Assembly: GCA_028712695.1 (NCBI GenBank)
Contig: JAQTQZ010000029.1
Location: 1 to 41,137, forward strand
Length of the DNA: 41,137 nucleotides
Source of the DNA: Methylovulum sp.
GTDB lineage: Bacteria > Pseudomonadota > Gammaproteobacteria > Methylococcales > Methylomonadaceae
Direction of reading: 5' to 3'
Part shown: in pieces, positions 26,439-34,059 of the stretch
Layout: each line of letters opens with the position of its first letter
How positions within the stretch are numbered: the first letter of the stretch is position 1
Position numbers and translations under genes: made by a program
Notes under the pieces: generated by a model
What the model was told of the DNA's origin: nothing
The model's database searches: none
What the model saw: the letters and a program-made list of their open reading frames with translations, nothing else

Positions 26439-26819
26439 GTGAAATTATTACCCACCTTAATTATGGTTTCAGCCCTTTTTGTCACGACGGCGGCTGAGGC
26501 AGGTTATGTGACAGACCAGCGGATTGTCGATGTTGCTTGCGCCCGCGAGGCAAGGAGGGCGCATTGTGGCGGTGCCCAGGTAGGGTCAGGCCTATTGATG
26601 TGCCTGCAAGCCAATCGGTATGTCCGATTGTCCAATGCATGCAGGGCGGCGATTGGCCAGTATCAAAGCTACATGCCTAGGCCGATTGTTACCAATCCAA
26701 TCATGGTGGTCAGGCCCGCTTATCCGATACCCGCACCAGGTTATCTATGGCGGCAGCATCCAGGTTATGGTTGGGGCTGGTACCATCCAAGATTCGGTTG
26801 GCATAGGGATAGGGATTGA
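26439..26819 (+). CDS. exported four-cysteine protein with Tyr/Trp/Gly/His-rich tail
   Basis: A 126-residue protein starting at GTG 26439 behind AGGAGAGG, with a signal peptide (about 20 residues). The middle repeats the core of the protein at 25045, with cysteines at 34, 43, 55 and 68 (CAREARRAHCGGAQVGSGLL then MCL). The C-terminal ~35 residues, PAPGYLWRQHPGYGWGWYHP followed by RFGWHR, are nearly identical to the tail of the next gene, at DNA level as well. The aromatic/His-rich tail may bind metal or the cell wall; function unknown. Confidence 0.75.
   Translation: MKLLPTLIMVSALFVTTAAEAGYVTDQRIVDVACAREARRAHCGGAQVGSGLLMCLQANRYVRLSNACRAAIGQYQSYMPRPIVTNPIMVVRPAYPIPAPGYLWRQHPGYGWGWYHPRFGWHRDRD
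26706..26807 (+). repeat. 102-bp coding repeat, copy 1
   Basis: Matches 26968-27069 with nine differences by my count, most of them silent. Encodes the Pro/Gly/Trp/Tyr/His-rich tail shared by two neighbouring exported proteins. Confidence 0.9.
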
Positions 26820-26883
26820 CGTTGAGGCGTCTGAAGCTGTTTGCGGGTATGCCTATTATCCTTTTTAAAGAGGAGTGACAATT

Positions 26884-27078
26884 ATGAAGCTATTTATTAA
26901 AGCAATTTTTTTAACGGTTATTTTGACTGGATGCGCTGTAGTGCCGGCAGGGGGCGGCCCTACAGCAGTGGTCAGGCCCCTTTATCCGGTACCTGCGCCA
27001 GGTTATCTATGGCGGCAGCATCCAGGTTATGGCTGGGGTTGGTACCATCCAAGATTTGGCTGGCATAGGCGATGGTAG
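26884..27078 (+). CDS. small lipoprotein with Tyr/Trp/Gly/His-rich tail
   Basis: A 64-residue protein from ATG 26884, with AGAGGAG upstream. The N-terminal hydrophobic stretch ends in the lipobox LTGC (Cys at about residue 17), so it should be a lipid-anchored envelope protein. After a short Gly/Pro linker it consists almost entirely of the tail PLYPVPAPGYLWRQHPGYGW, GWYHPRFGWHR, which duplicates the end of the preceding gene. It therefore seems to be a lipoprotein signal joined to a copied tail. Function unknown. Confidence 0.7.
   Translation: MKLFIKAIFLTVILTGCAVVPAGGGPTAVVRPLYPVPAPGYLWRQHPGYGWGWYHPRFGWHRRW
26968..27069 (+). repeat. 102-bp coding repeat, copy 2
   Basis: Second copy of the tail-coding segment at 26706-26807. 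Confidence 0.9.
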
Positions 27079-27238
27079 CCATTGGCTATAACGTATTGGA
27101 CGGTTAATATAAGCTCCACATTGGAGAAATTAAGTAACTTAAAAGCAATTGGTTATGTTTTGTGTAGGATGTGGGGCGGGTTAGTGGCAGCGTCATCAGA
27201 AGCTCGACTTTTCGCCCTGTCGAACCCCAACCAAGCGC

Positions 27239-28168
27239 CTAAACGGCTTTGTGTTGCAGCACCATTGCAACGGCTGCAGCACGCGTTGTCACACCTAGTT
27301 TTTCGTAGATATGTTCCAGATGTTTATTGACTGTCCGGTGGCTACTGTCCAATATCAGACCGACTTCTTTATTGGTTTTGCCGCGAGAAATCCACATGAG
27401 TATTTCAGCTTCCCGAAAAGTGAGGCCCATTGATGCTTTTAGCGATTCCAAATTCCAAGTGGTTGGGTATTCCTTCAGTAGCAGCAAGTATTCACCGGTG
27501 TTTTGGCAAGCCGACATTTGGATTGTAAAGCCGGTGCTGCTGCGATATTCATCGCTGTAAGGGGTGTCCGCCAGCATATTTTTTTTGCACCAGTCCAGTA
27601 TGGGCTTTGGTAACAGCGCACCTACTGCAGGCGTATCTGTCAGTGCGGAATGTTGTATAAAGCTTGAAAGTGTTTCTAGTGCGGCCGCTGTTAACCAAAT
27701 GATACGGCCAGACCTGTCTATTGTTAACGCGGGGAACGGGCTGTGGTTCAACGCCGTTTCTGTGCGTTGCCGAACCCGTGCTTGGTTAAGATGCACTTCT
27801 ATTCTGGCCAATACTTCCGGCGGACGTATTGGTTTGACGATGTAATCCAAACCGCCTTCATCAAAACCACGCAAAAGATTTTCCAGCTCATTCAAACCGG
27901 TCATAAACAACACCGGAATAGCGGCGGTTGTTAAGTCGGCTTTAAGGCGGCGGCAGGTTTCAAAACCATCTATGCCAGGCATCATCACATCCATCAAAAT
28001 AATATCTGGTTTTAAGTAGCCAATTTGTTCAATCGCCGCTAACCCATCCGTTGCAACCAATACCCGGTAACCGGCTTCCGATAGGGTGTCGGATAACAAC
28101 GCCAGATTAGCCGGGGTGTCATCAACAATCATGATGGTGCCATTTGCCGCAGAATTTATAATATCCAT
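27239..28168 (-). CDS. LuxR-type response regulator with internal PAS-like domain
   Basis: A 309-residue regulator. The receiver (about 10-130) has Asp16/Asp17, phospho-acceptor Asp60 (ILMDVMMPGIDG) and Lys112 (YIVKPIRPPE). A central stretch starting HSPFPALTIDRSGRIIWLTA resembles a PAS fold. The C-terminus is a LuxR helix-turn-helix (LTFREAEILMWISRGKTNKE, later SSHRTVNKHLEHIYEKLGV with RAAA). It lies 39 bp behind the permease-kinase fusion, so the two form a cognate pair, and the divergent porin-urt genes are the most likely targets. The operator is not known. Confidence 0.9.
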   Translation of the reverse strand: MDIINSAANGTIMIVDDTPANLALLSDTLSEAGYRVLVATDGLAAIEQIGYLKPDIILMDVMMPGIDGFETCRRLKADLTTAAIPVLFMTGLNELENLLRGFDEGGLDYIVKPIRPPEVLARIEVHLNQARVRQRTETALNHSPFPALTIDRSGRIIWLTAAALETLSSFIQHSALTDTPAVGALLPKPILDWCKKNMLADTPYSDEYRSSTGFTIQMSACQNTGEYLLLLKEYPTTWNLESLKASMGLTFREAEILMWISRGKTNKEVGLILDSSHRTVNKHLEHIYEKLGVTTRAAAVAMVLQHKAV

Positions 28169-28207
28169 GTCGATTATTTTTAGGGTTAAGTTAACAAGGT
28201 TTTTGCC

Positions 28208-31200
28208 TTATGCTAATAATTTTCTAATTTCGGCCAGCTGGAATCCATTGGTCAAGGTTTTAATTCGCCGAGCTAACGGCAGGTATTCCGGGTTATTTTC
28301 GACTAGCTCATCAAATTTTTTGTTCAAGCCCAACAAGTCGCCAATTCTCACCAATACATTCAATTCTTGGAGCACCGGTGCAGGGGGGAGCTTCAGCACG
28401 GCATCATCTACCGTGTCGCTAGAGACATCCGGCCCATCCTCTTGGCAAACCCAAGTCAGGCCGATGTGCAGTTTCAGCGCATTCAACAAGTCTTGGACTT
28501 GGATGGGTTTTACCAAAAAATCATTGCAGCCCGCATTGATGGCGCTGATACGGTCAGATGGATAGGCGTTGGCGCTCAGCACAATGATTGGCATCAACAA
28601 ACCTTGTTCACGCAACCGGATAGCGGTTTCTGAGCCATCCATAGTGGGCATGGCTAAATCCAGCAACACCAAATCAGGACAATAGCGTGCGGCTTGCAGT
28701 AAACAATCTGCCCCGGAGCTGGCGGTATCCGTCACAAAACCTAAGGGGGAGAGAATGGACGTCATCAATTCACGGTGTTCTTGTTGATCATCAACAATCA
28801 GGATTTTTTGCCGTCGCCCGCGATAACCGGTGATGTTGTTCTGTTGCACCTGTTCTGGAATGGCGCCCAAGTTGGGCAAAAATAGCCGCACGGTAAAAGT
28901 AGAACCTTTACCCAGTGTGCTACTGACGGCTAAATCACCCCCCATAATTTCGGCGAGAATCTTGCTGATGGTCAGGCCTAGGCCACTGCCCGATATGGCG
29001 TTGCCCGTCGCGGTATCCAAACGCGTAAAAGGTTGGAAAATAGTTTGCAATTGTTCTGGCGCGATACCGGGGCCTGTGTCAGTCAGTTGGAACGTTGCAA
29101 CACCACTGCTGTAACCGATGCGCAGTAAAACCTCGCCTGTTTGGGTGAATTTGATGGCATTGCTTAATATGTTCATCAAAATTTGCCCGACCCGCTTCTC
29201 ATCGGCACGGACGCATTGCGGGAGCGTGTTGAGCATTTGGCAGCGGAATGACAAGCCTTTGTCTGTTGCCTGGGCTTTGTAGATACACACTAAATGTTCG
29301 ATAAGGCCATGAAAATTAACAGGCTTATAGTTGAATTCAAACTTGCACGCTTCAATGCGGGCAATGTCCAGTATATCTTCAATCAGTGCCGACAAATGTT
29401 CGCTGCTGCGTTTGAGCGTTTCCACCGCTTGCCGCCGGTGTTCGGGGATGGCCGGGTCTTTGTGCAAGAGGTAGGAATAGCCGATGATGCTGTTCAGGGG
29501 GGTGCGGATTTCGTGGCTCATATTGCTCAAAAACCGGCTTTTTGCACTGTTTGCCGAATCGGCCATTTTGATGGCTTGTTCCAGTTTGGCATCGGTTTTT
29601 TTATGTTCTTCGATTTCCGTGAGCAACAATTGCGTTTGTTTGCCCGTTTCTTCATGCGCGACCCGGCGGCTTTCGTCATTTAAAATTAGCCACCAAGTGC
29701 ATAAGCCGATAAACACGAGCAGTGAGGTGTAGACCTTGACGAAATTGCCCAGCAGCAATTGGAAAGTGTGCAGCGAAGCTTCGGCGGCAAGCAAATCCTG
29801 ATAATAAATGATGCCGATAAAAATACTGGTCAGCACCGACAGGAAACCGAACAACAAAGTGAAGCGTAACAGCCGCAAACGCGCCGTCAGGTTCATGCGT
29901 GACGGCATCAACCGTTTCGCGAACAGTTCCAGATAATCATCAAGCCGCGCTCCTGGTTTGCAAGCGTCCAAACAGCGGGCGTCCAACGTGCAGCATAGCG
30001 AGCAAATACTGCCGTTGTAGGCGGGGCAATAGGCGATGTCTTCATGCTCGAATTCGTTTTCACAAATCACGCAGCGGTTATGGCTATGGCGGTTTTTTTT
30101 GTTGCGGTCACGCGCGAGATAATGTTTGTGCCCGGTGAAAAGCGCGATGGTTGGCACGAGGAGGAAAGCCAAGCCCAAGGAAATGAACGCTGAAAATGCG
30201 CGGGCATAGTCACCAAACAACCCGATGTAGGAAAGTATCGACACGACGGAGGCAACCAGTGTTGCGATAATGCCGACGGGGTTAAGATCGGGTAGATACG
30301 CGCGTTTGAATTCGATGATGTTCGGGCTGAGTTTTAACGGCTTGTTAATCATCAGCTCCGCCGCGACCACGCTGATCCAGGCGATTGACACGTTTGAAAA
30401 CAGCCCCAAGACTTTCTCCAAGGCGCCAAACACGCCAAATTCCATCAGCAATAAGGCAATCAAGACGTTGAACAACAACCAGATGACCCGCCCAGGATGG
30501 CTGTGGGTGATGCGCGAGAAAAAATTCGACCACGCCAACGAACCCGCATAGGCATTGGTGACGTTGATTTTGAGCTGGCTGATGACGACAAACAAAGTGG
30601 TCGCCGCCAAGGCCCATTTAGGATCTGGCAATAATTCCTTATAGGCAATCAAATACATCTGCGTCGGCTCATGCGCATGTTCGGCGGAAATGCCGTGGCG
30701 CATGGCAAGGTGCGCCAGCAGCGCGCCGCCCAACTGCCGGAGCATCCCAAACAGTATCCAGCCTGGCCCCGCGCTGATGGTTGCCAGCCACCAGCGGATT
30801 TTATTCTGTTCGGTTTTTTCCGGCATAAAGCGCAGAAAATCGACTTGTTCGCCGATTTGCGCGACCATCGAAAACGCCACAGTCGTGGCGCTGCCGAACA
30901 GCAACCAGTCAAAACCTTCGCCTGTACCGGCAATCCAGAAAAAAGTCTGCGCGGTCAGCAGCGCGTCTTGCTCGTGCATGACCACGGCGATATACGGGGC
31001 GATGAGCAAGATCAACCAGACTGGCTGCGTCCACAGCTGCATCCGGCTGATGGTGGTGATGCCGAAGGTCACCAGTGGTATGACCGTGACCGCGCTGATG
31101 ACATGGGCGAGGGCGATGGGGATTTGGAAATACAATTCCAAGGCCAGCGACATGATTGAGGCTTCCAGCGCAAAAAGCGTGAAGGTGAACGAGGCGTAAA

Positions 31201-31570
31201 TCAGTGACGTGACAGTCGAGCCAATATAGCCGAAACCTGCGCTGCGCGTCAGCAAGTCGATGTCGATATTGTAACGGGCGGCGTAATAGCTGATCGGGAA
31301 ACTGGTGATGAAAATGATGAGGCCGACAATCAAAATCGCCCAAAACGCATTGGTGAAACCGTAATGGATCGCTAAAAAACCGCCGATGGCTTCCAGCACC
31401 AAAAACGACGTCGAGCCGAATGCGGTGTTGGCGACTTGGAATTCCGTCCATTTACGGAAACTGCGCGGGGCAAAGCGCAAGGCATAGTCTTCCAGGCTTT
31501 CGTTGGCAACCCATGAATTGTAATCGCGGCGGATTGTGGAAATATTTTGGTAAATGGTTTTGTTTTTCAT
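28208..31570 (-). CDS. NCS1-permease / histidine kinase / receiver fusion sensor
   Basis: A 1120-residue protein. Residues about 1-480 resemble an NCS1 (purine-cytosine/hydantoin) permease with roughly twelve helices (WTEFQVANTAFGSTSFLVLE, LKINVTNAYAGSLAWSNFF). Residues 500-537 carry eight cysteines (CVICENE, AYCPAYNGSICSLCC, ARCLDAC). Two further helices (about 566-635) and a coiled coil lead to the kinase: His686 in SHEIRTPL, Asn804 in NILSNAIKF, DTGPGIAP (831-838) and GSGLGL (861-866). A receiver follows with Asp971 (LLDLAMPTMDG) and Lys1021. The last ~55 residues are helical. Permease-fused kinases are known for other transporter folds (CbrA carries an SLC5 domain). The ligand here is unknown; the urt genes alongside suggest urea or a related compound. 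Confidence 0.92.
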   Translation of the reverse strand: MKNKTIYQNISTIRRDYNSWVANESLEDYALRFAPRSFRKWTEFQVANTAFGSTSFLVLEAIGGFLAIHYGFTNAFWAILIVGLIIFITSFPISYYAARYNIDIDLLTRSAGFGYIGSTVTSLIYASFTFTLFALEASIMSLALELYFQIPIALAHVISAVTVIPLVTFGITTISRMQLWTQPVWLILLIAPYIAVVMHEQDALLTAQTFFWIAGTGEGFDWLLFGSATTVAFSMVAQIGEQVDFLRFMPEKTEQNKIRWWLATISAGPGWILFGMLRQLGGALLAHLAMRHGISAEHAHEPTQMYLIAYKELLPDPKWALAATTLFVVISQLKINVTNAYAGSLAWSNFFSRITHSHPGRVIWLLFNVLIALLLMEFGVFGALEKVLGLFSNVSIAWISVVAAELMINKPLKLSPNIIEFKRAYLPDLNPVGIIATLVASVVSILSYIGLFGDYARAFSAFISLGLAFLLVPTIALFTGHKHYLARDRNKKNRHSHNRCVICENEFEHEDIAYCPAYNGSICSLCCTLDARCLDACKPGARLDDYLELFAKRLMPSRMNLTARLRLLRFTLLFGFLSVLTSIFIGIIYYQDLLAAEASLHTFQLLLGNFVKVYTSLLVFIGLCTWWLILNDESRRVAHEETGKQTQLLLTEIEEHKKTDAKLEQAIKMADSANSAKSRFLSNMSHEIRTPLNSIIGYSYLLHKDPAIPEHRRQAVETLKRSSEHLSALIEDILDIARIEACKFEFNYKPVNFHGLIEHLVCIYKAQATDKGLSFRCQMLNTLPQCVRADEKRVGQILMNILSNAIKFTQTGEVLLRIGYSSGVATFQLTDTGPGIAPEQLQTIFQPFTRLDTATGNAISGSGLGLTISKILAEIMGGDLAVSSTLGKGSTFTVRLFLPNLGAIPEQVQQNNITGYRGRRQKILIVDDQQEHRELMTSILSPLGFVTDTASSGADCLLQAARYCPDLVLLDLAMPTMDGSETAIRLREQGLLMPIIVLSANAYPSDRISAINAGCNDFLVKPIQVQDLLNALKLHIGLTWVCQEDGPDVSSDTVDDAVLKLPPAPVLQELNVLVRIGDLLGLNKKFDELVENNPEYLPLARRIKTLTNGFQLAEIRKLLA

Positions 31571-31694
31571 CGGGTTAGCTGGTGTTGTTTTTGGCGGTCA
31601 GGCGGTTGGCCGGAACTGGCTATCCTGCGCTAATGCGAAGATGGCTTTATTCCGAGCGACAACTGCAACCAACTTTCCCGCAGGGCTTAACGTC

Positions 31695-32465
31695 TTACCG
31701 CCGCTCATGGCCAAATTTTAAAATTAAAGGCGAGCCTTGGTTATGGATGATGATTTGTTTGCGTTCTTCATCCGGTACAACTATCGGTTTGGCTGGGGTT
31801 ATGGCATCCGAGCCGCTGTCAAGCGTGGGTTTTTGCTGCGGTACCGGAACCGTTTCTATTTGCACTGAAGGCATCCACGTCGGTTTGCGGATGGCTTCAG
31901 CCGGTTGCCCAGGATCGTTTGGATTGGCGGCTACAGAGGGTGGCAAAAATTTTAAGCTGTCGAGCAAATCAAAACAAACGGTGCTGATATTTTCCACTAA
32001 CGTGTCTTGCAATTTGTGGGTATTGACAGGTGTGGCCGGTGCGCTAAACGTCATGGTCAATCCGGCCTGTTGCGCCGGATTTGAGTTGGCGTTCAAACGG
32101 CATTGGATAGGGATGACATTGGCTTTTTGGAAGCCCAGTGCGCGTGGGTCAGAGTTGCCGGAAGAGAAAGAAAACCCCACCGGTGTTTCGGCGTTTTTGA
32201 TTTCGCCAATGTCGACGGTCATCGTATGCGTGTAAGTTTGCCCATTTTCAGCATGAAGCGGAAACCGCCATTGGCTAAGGTTGCCAATGACAGCCTCGTG
32301 AAAATCCTTGGCATTGGAGAAGCCCAAATGTGCGAGTGGTTGCGGGGTGATTTTCAAGTCAATCGCTTTGATTGCTTGGCTATCCAGCGGTTGTGCCATG
32401 CTGGCGTTGCTACTGAATAGCAGCCAGATGACAGGCAGAAAGGTTATCGGTGCAGGTATCTTCAT
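31695..32465 (-). CDS. exported protein of unknown function
   Basis: A 256-residue protein starting at ATG 32465; an upstream frame extension lacks the signal peptide context. Residues 1-24 form a signal peptide ending ASMA. The mature part has a single pair of cysteines and sequences such as THTMTVDIGEIKNAETPVGF and ENISTVCFDLLDSLKFLPPS. A Pro-rich stretch near the C-terminus contains PVPQQKP. I recognise no family. It precedes the permease-kinase fusion on the same strand (124 bp apart) and is divergent from the porin, so it may be part of the sensory or uptake system in the periplasm. Confidence 0.65.
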   Translation of the reverse strand: MKIPAPITFLPVIWLLFSSNASMAQPLDSQAIKAIDLKITPQPLAHLGFSNAKDFHEAVIGNLSQWRFPLHAENGQTYTHTMTVDIGEIKNAETPVGFSFSSGNSDPRALGFQKANVIPIQCRLNANSNPAQQAGLTMTFSAPATPVNTHKLQDTLVENISTVCFDLLDSLKFLPPSVAANPNDPGQPAEAIRKPTWMPSVQIETVPVPQQKPTLDSGSDAITPAKPIVVPDEERKQIIIHNQGSPLILKFGHERR

Positions 32466-32830
32466 GTACTGGGTTCCTATGGAGAATGTTTTATGGTTTC
32501 GTGGGACGGACGTTTTAGGCAGCCGGTTTGTCTTCCGCTTGCCCGAACCTGGAAAAGTAGTGGTGAATGCCGCTTGCTGCCACATAAATAATAACGATAA
32601 AACGCAATGGGGGAGGGTTGAATTTACACGTCCCTAGCCCTCATCTGACTAGCCCCTACTTTAAAAACCCCCCGGCCTTTTCGATATACGTCATTTAACT
32701 CATGAGTCAGATGACGCATTGAGAAATATCCATGCAAGCCAAATAATCCCCACCAGCCGCAACGCATGGCTGCATCAAACGAGGTTTGATGTATCAATTA
32801 ACGCAAGCTTATTGATCTAAGGGGCTTAAC
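32466..32830. promoter_or_regulatory. divergent control region between sensor genes and porin-urt genes
   Basis: No gene in these 365 bp. They hold a perfect 10-bp inverted repeat TCATCTGACT (32641-32650) / AGTCAGATGA (32705-32714), G-rich and C-rich tracts facing each other around 32609-32640, and the palindrome CATCAAAC-GAG-GTTTGATG at 32773-32791. These are candidate operators for the neighbouring LuxR-type regulator. No sigma-54 promoter with the GG-N10-GC spacing was found in front of the porin. Confidence 0.5.
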
Positions 32831-34033
32831 ATGATTAATCCAATCGGGCATTCAGCAAAAAACCACAGTTTCCAGTGGTTGCCGACTATGGCCTTAATGG
32901 CTTTGGTGGCGGGCCATTCATCCGTAGCCGAAGCTGGGGCGACGTTTAAAATTGACGATACCAAATGGGTGAGTATCGGGGCAGGTTTAAGAAGTAGCTT
33001 CACTGCCAACGAAAACGCCGCGCCCAATGGCACGGACTACAGCAACAATTTCAACTTGGATAATATCCGTTTGTATATGAACGGACAAATCCACAAATAC
33101 ATTAAAGTCGAATTCAACACCGATTGCCAAACCTGTAGCAATGGCGGCGAAGTCAGGGTGTTGGACGCTATCGGTAAATTTGAAATCAATCCTTACGCCA
33201 ATTTATGGATAGGCCGGATGCTGGTTCCAGCCGAACGCCGCGAAATGAACGGGCCTTTTTACAGCGCTATCTACAACGTCTTCGCCAACGGCACGCCGTT
33301 TGAACCGGCCGACCAAAACCTGACAATCAAGACTGACGGCACGTCGGCTGGCTCGTATGGCCGTGATGACGGTGCGACATTCTGGGGTGCAGCACTGGAC
33401 GGGCGTTTGCAATATGCCTTCGGTTTTTTCCGTGGCTTAAGAAACGGGGCCAACCAAGATGGCAATGTCCTGTTTTCACAACGGGTGGCCTATAACTTCT
33501 GGGAAGTGGAGAAAAACCCCGGTTACTACACATCCGGCACTTACTACGGCACCGGCGGCGATATTTTAACCGTTGCCGCATCGAATATTTATCAGAAACA
33601 AGGCGTAGGCACGCTGGCTAATCCCGGCAATTTCCGTGGCACGTCAGTTGATGTGTTGATGGAAAAAGTGTTGCCCGGCAATGGTGTCGTGACACTGAAT
33701 GGCGAATACAAAAACTACGGGGTGGATGGCAACAAACTCCCTGTGCCTTCAGCGCCTGGCCCGGCAGGTAGCGGCAGCTTTGGCCTGTTCCAAGGCAACG
33801 CGATTGATGTCAGCGCCATGTACTTGTTCCCGCAGAAAGTCGGTTACGGCAAAATCCAACCCTATGGACGCTATGTCAATAACATGGCAATCCACAGCCC
33901 TGACCAAGATGTGTTTGAAGGCGGCATGAACTACATCATCGACGGTCACAACGCCCGCGTTTCTTTAAGCTACCAACGCTATCTCGCTGCCGACCTGAAC
34001 GGCATGACCCTCGGTTTCCAATGGCAAATCTAA
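32831..34033 (+). CDS. outer-membrane porin of the urea uptake cluster
   Basis: A 400-residue protein with a signal peptide (about 36 residues, ending AEA) and alternating aromatic beta-strands, ending in MTLGFQWQI. NFNLDNIRLYMNGQIHKYIK, VEFNTDCQ and LWIGRMLVPAERREMNGPFY look like porins that accompany urtA genes in proteobacteria. It lies 26 bp upstream of urtA on the same strand and presumably lets urea or short amides across the outer membrane. AAGGGG precedes the ATG. Selectivity cannot be read from sequence. Confidence 0.82.
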   Translation: MINPIGHSAKNHSFQWLPTMALMALVAGHSSVAEAGATFKIDDTKWVSIGAGLRSSFTANENAAPNGTDYSNNFNLDNIRLYMNGQIHKYIKVEFNTDCQTCSNGGEVRVLDAIGKFEINPYANLWIGRMLVPAERREMNGPFYSAIYNVFANGTPFEPADQNLTIKTDGTSAGSYGRDDGATFWGAALDGRLQYAFGFFRGLRNGANQDGNVLFSQRVAYNFWEVEKNPGYYTSGTYYGTGGDILTVAASNIYQKQGVGTLANPGNFRGTSVDVLMEKVLPGNGVVTLNGEYKNYGVDGNKLPVPSAPGPAGSGSFGLFQGNAIDVSAMYLFPQKVGYGKIQPYGRYVNNMAIHSPDQDVFEGGMNYIIDGHNARVSLSYQRYLAADLNGMTLGFQWQI

Positions 34034-34059
34034 AGCCTATTCGCTAGGAGAATCACTCT

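Noticed and set aside
28208-31570. Two separate genes (permease and kinase)
   Set aside because: The frame is open throughout with no internal start context, and the cysteine cluster and helices link the halves.
32466-32585. 40-residue N-terminal extension of the exported protein at 31695-32465
   Set aside because: It would bury the signal peptide that begins at the ATG at 32465.
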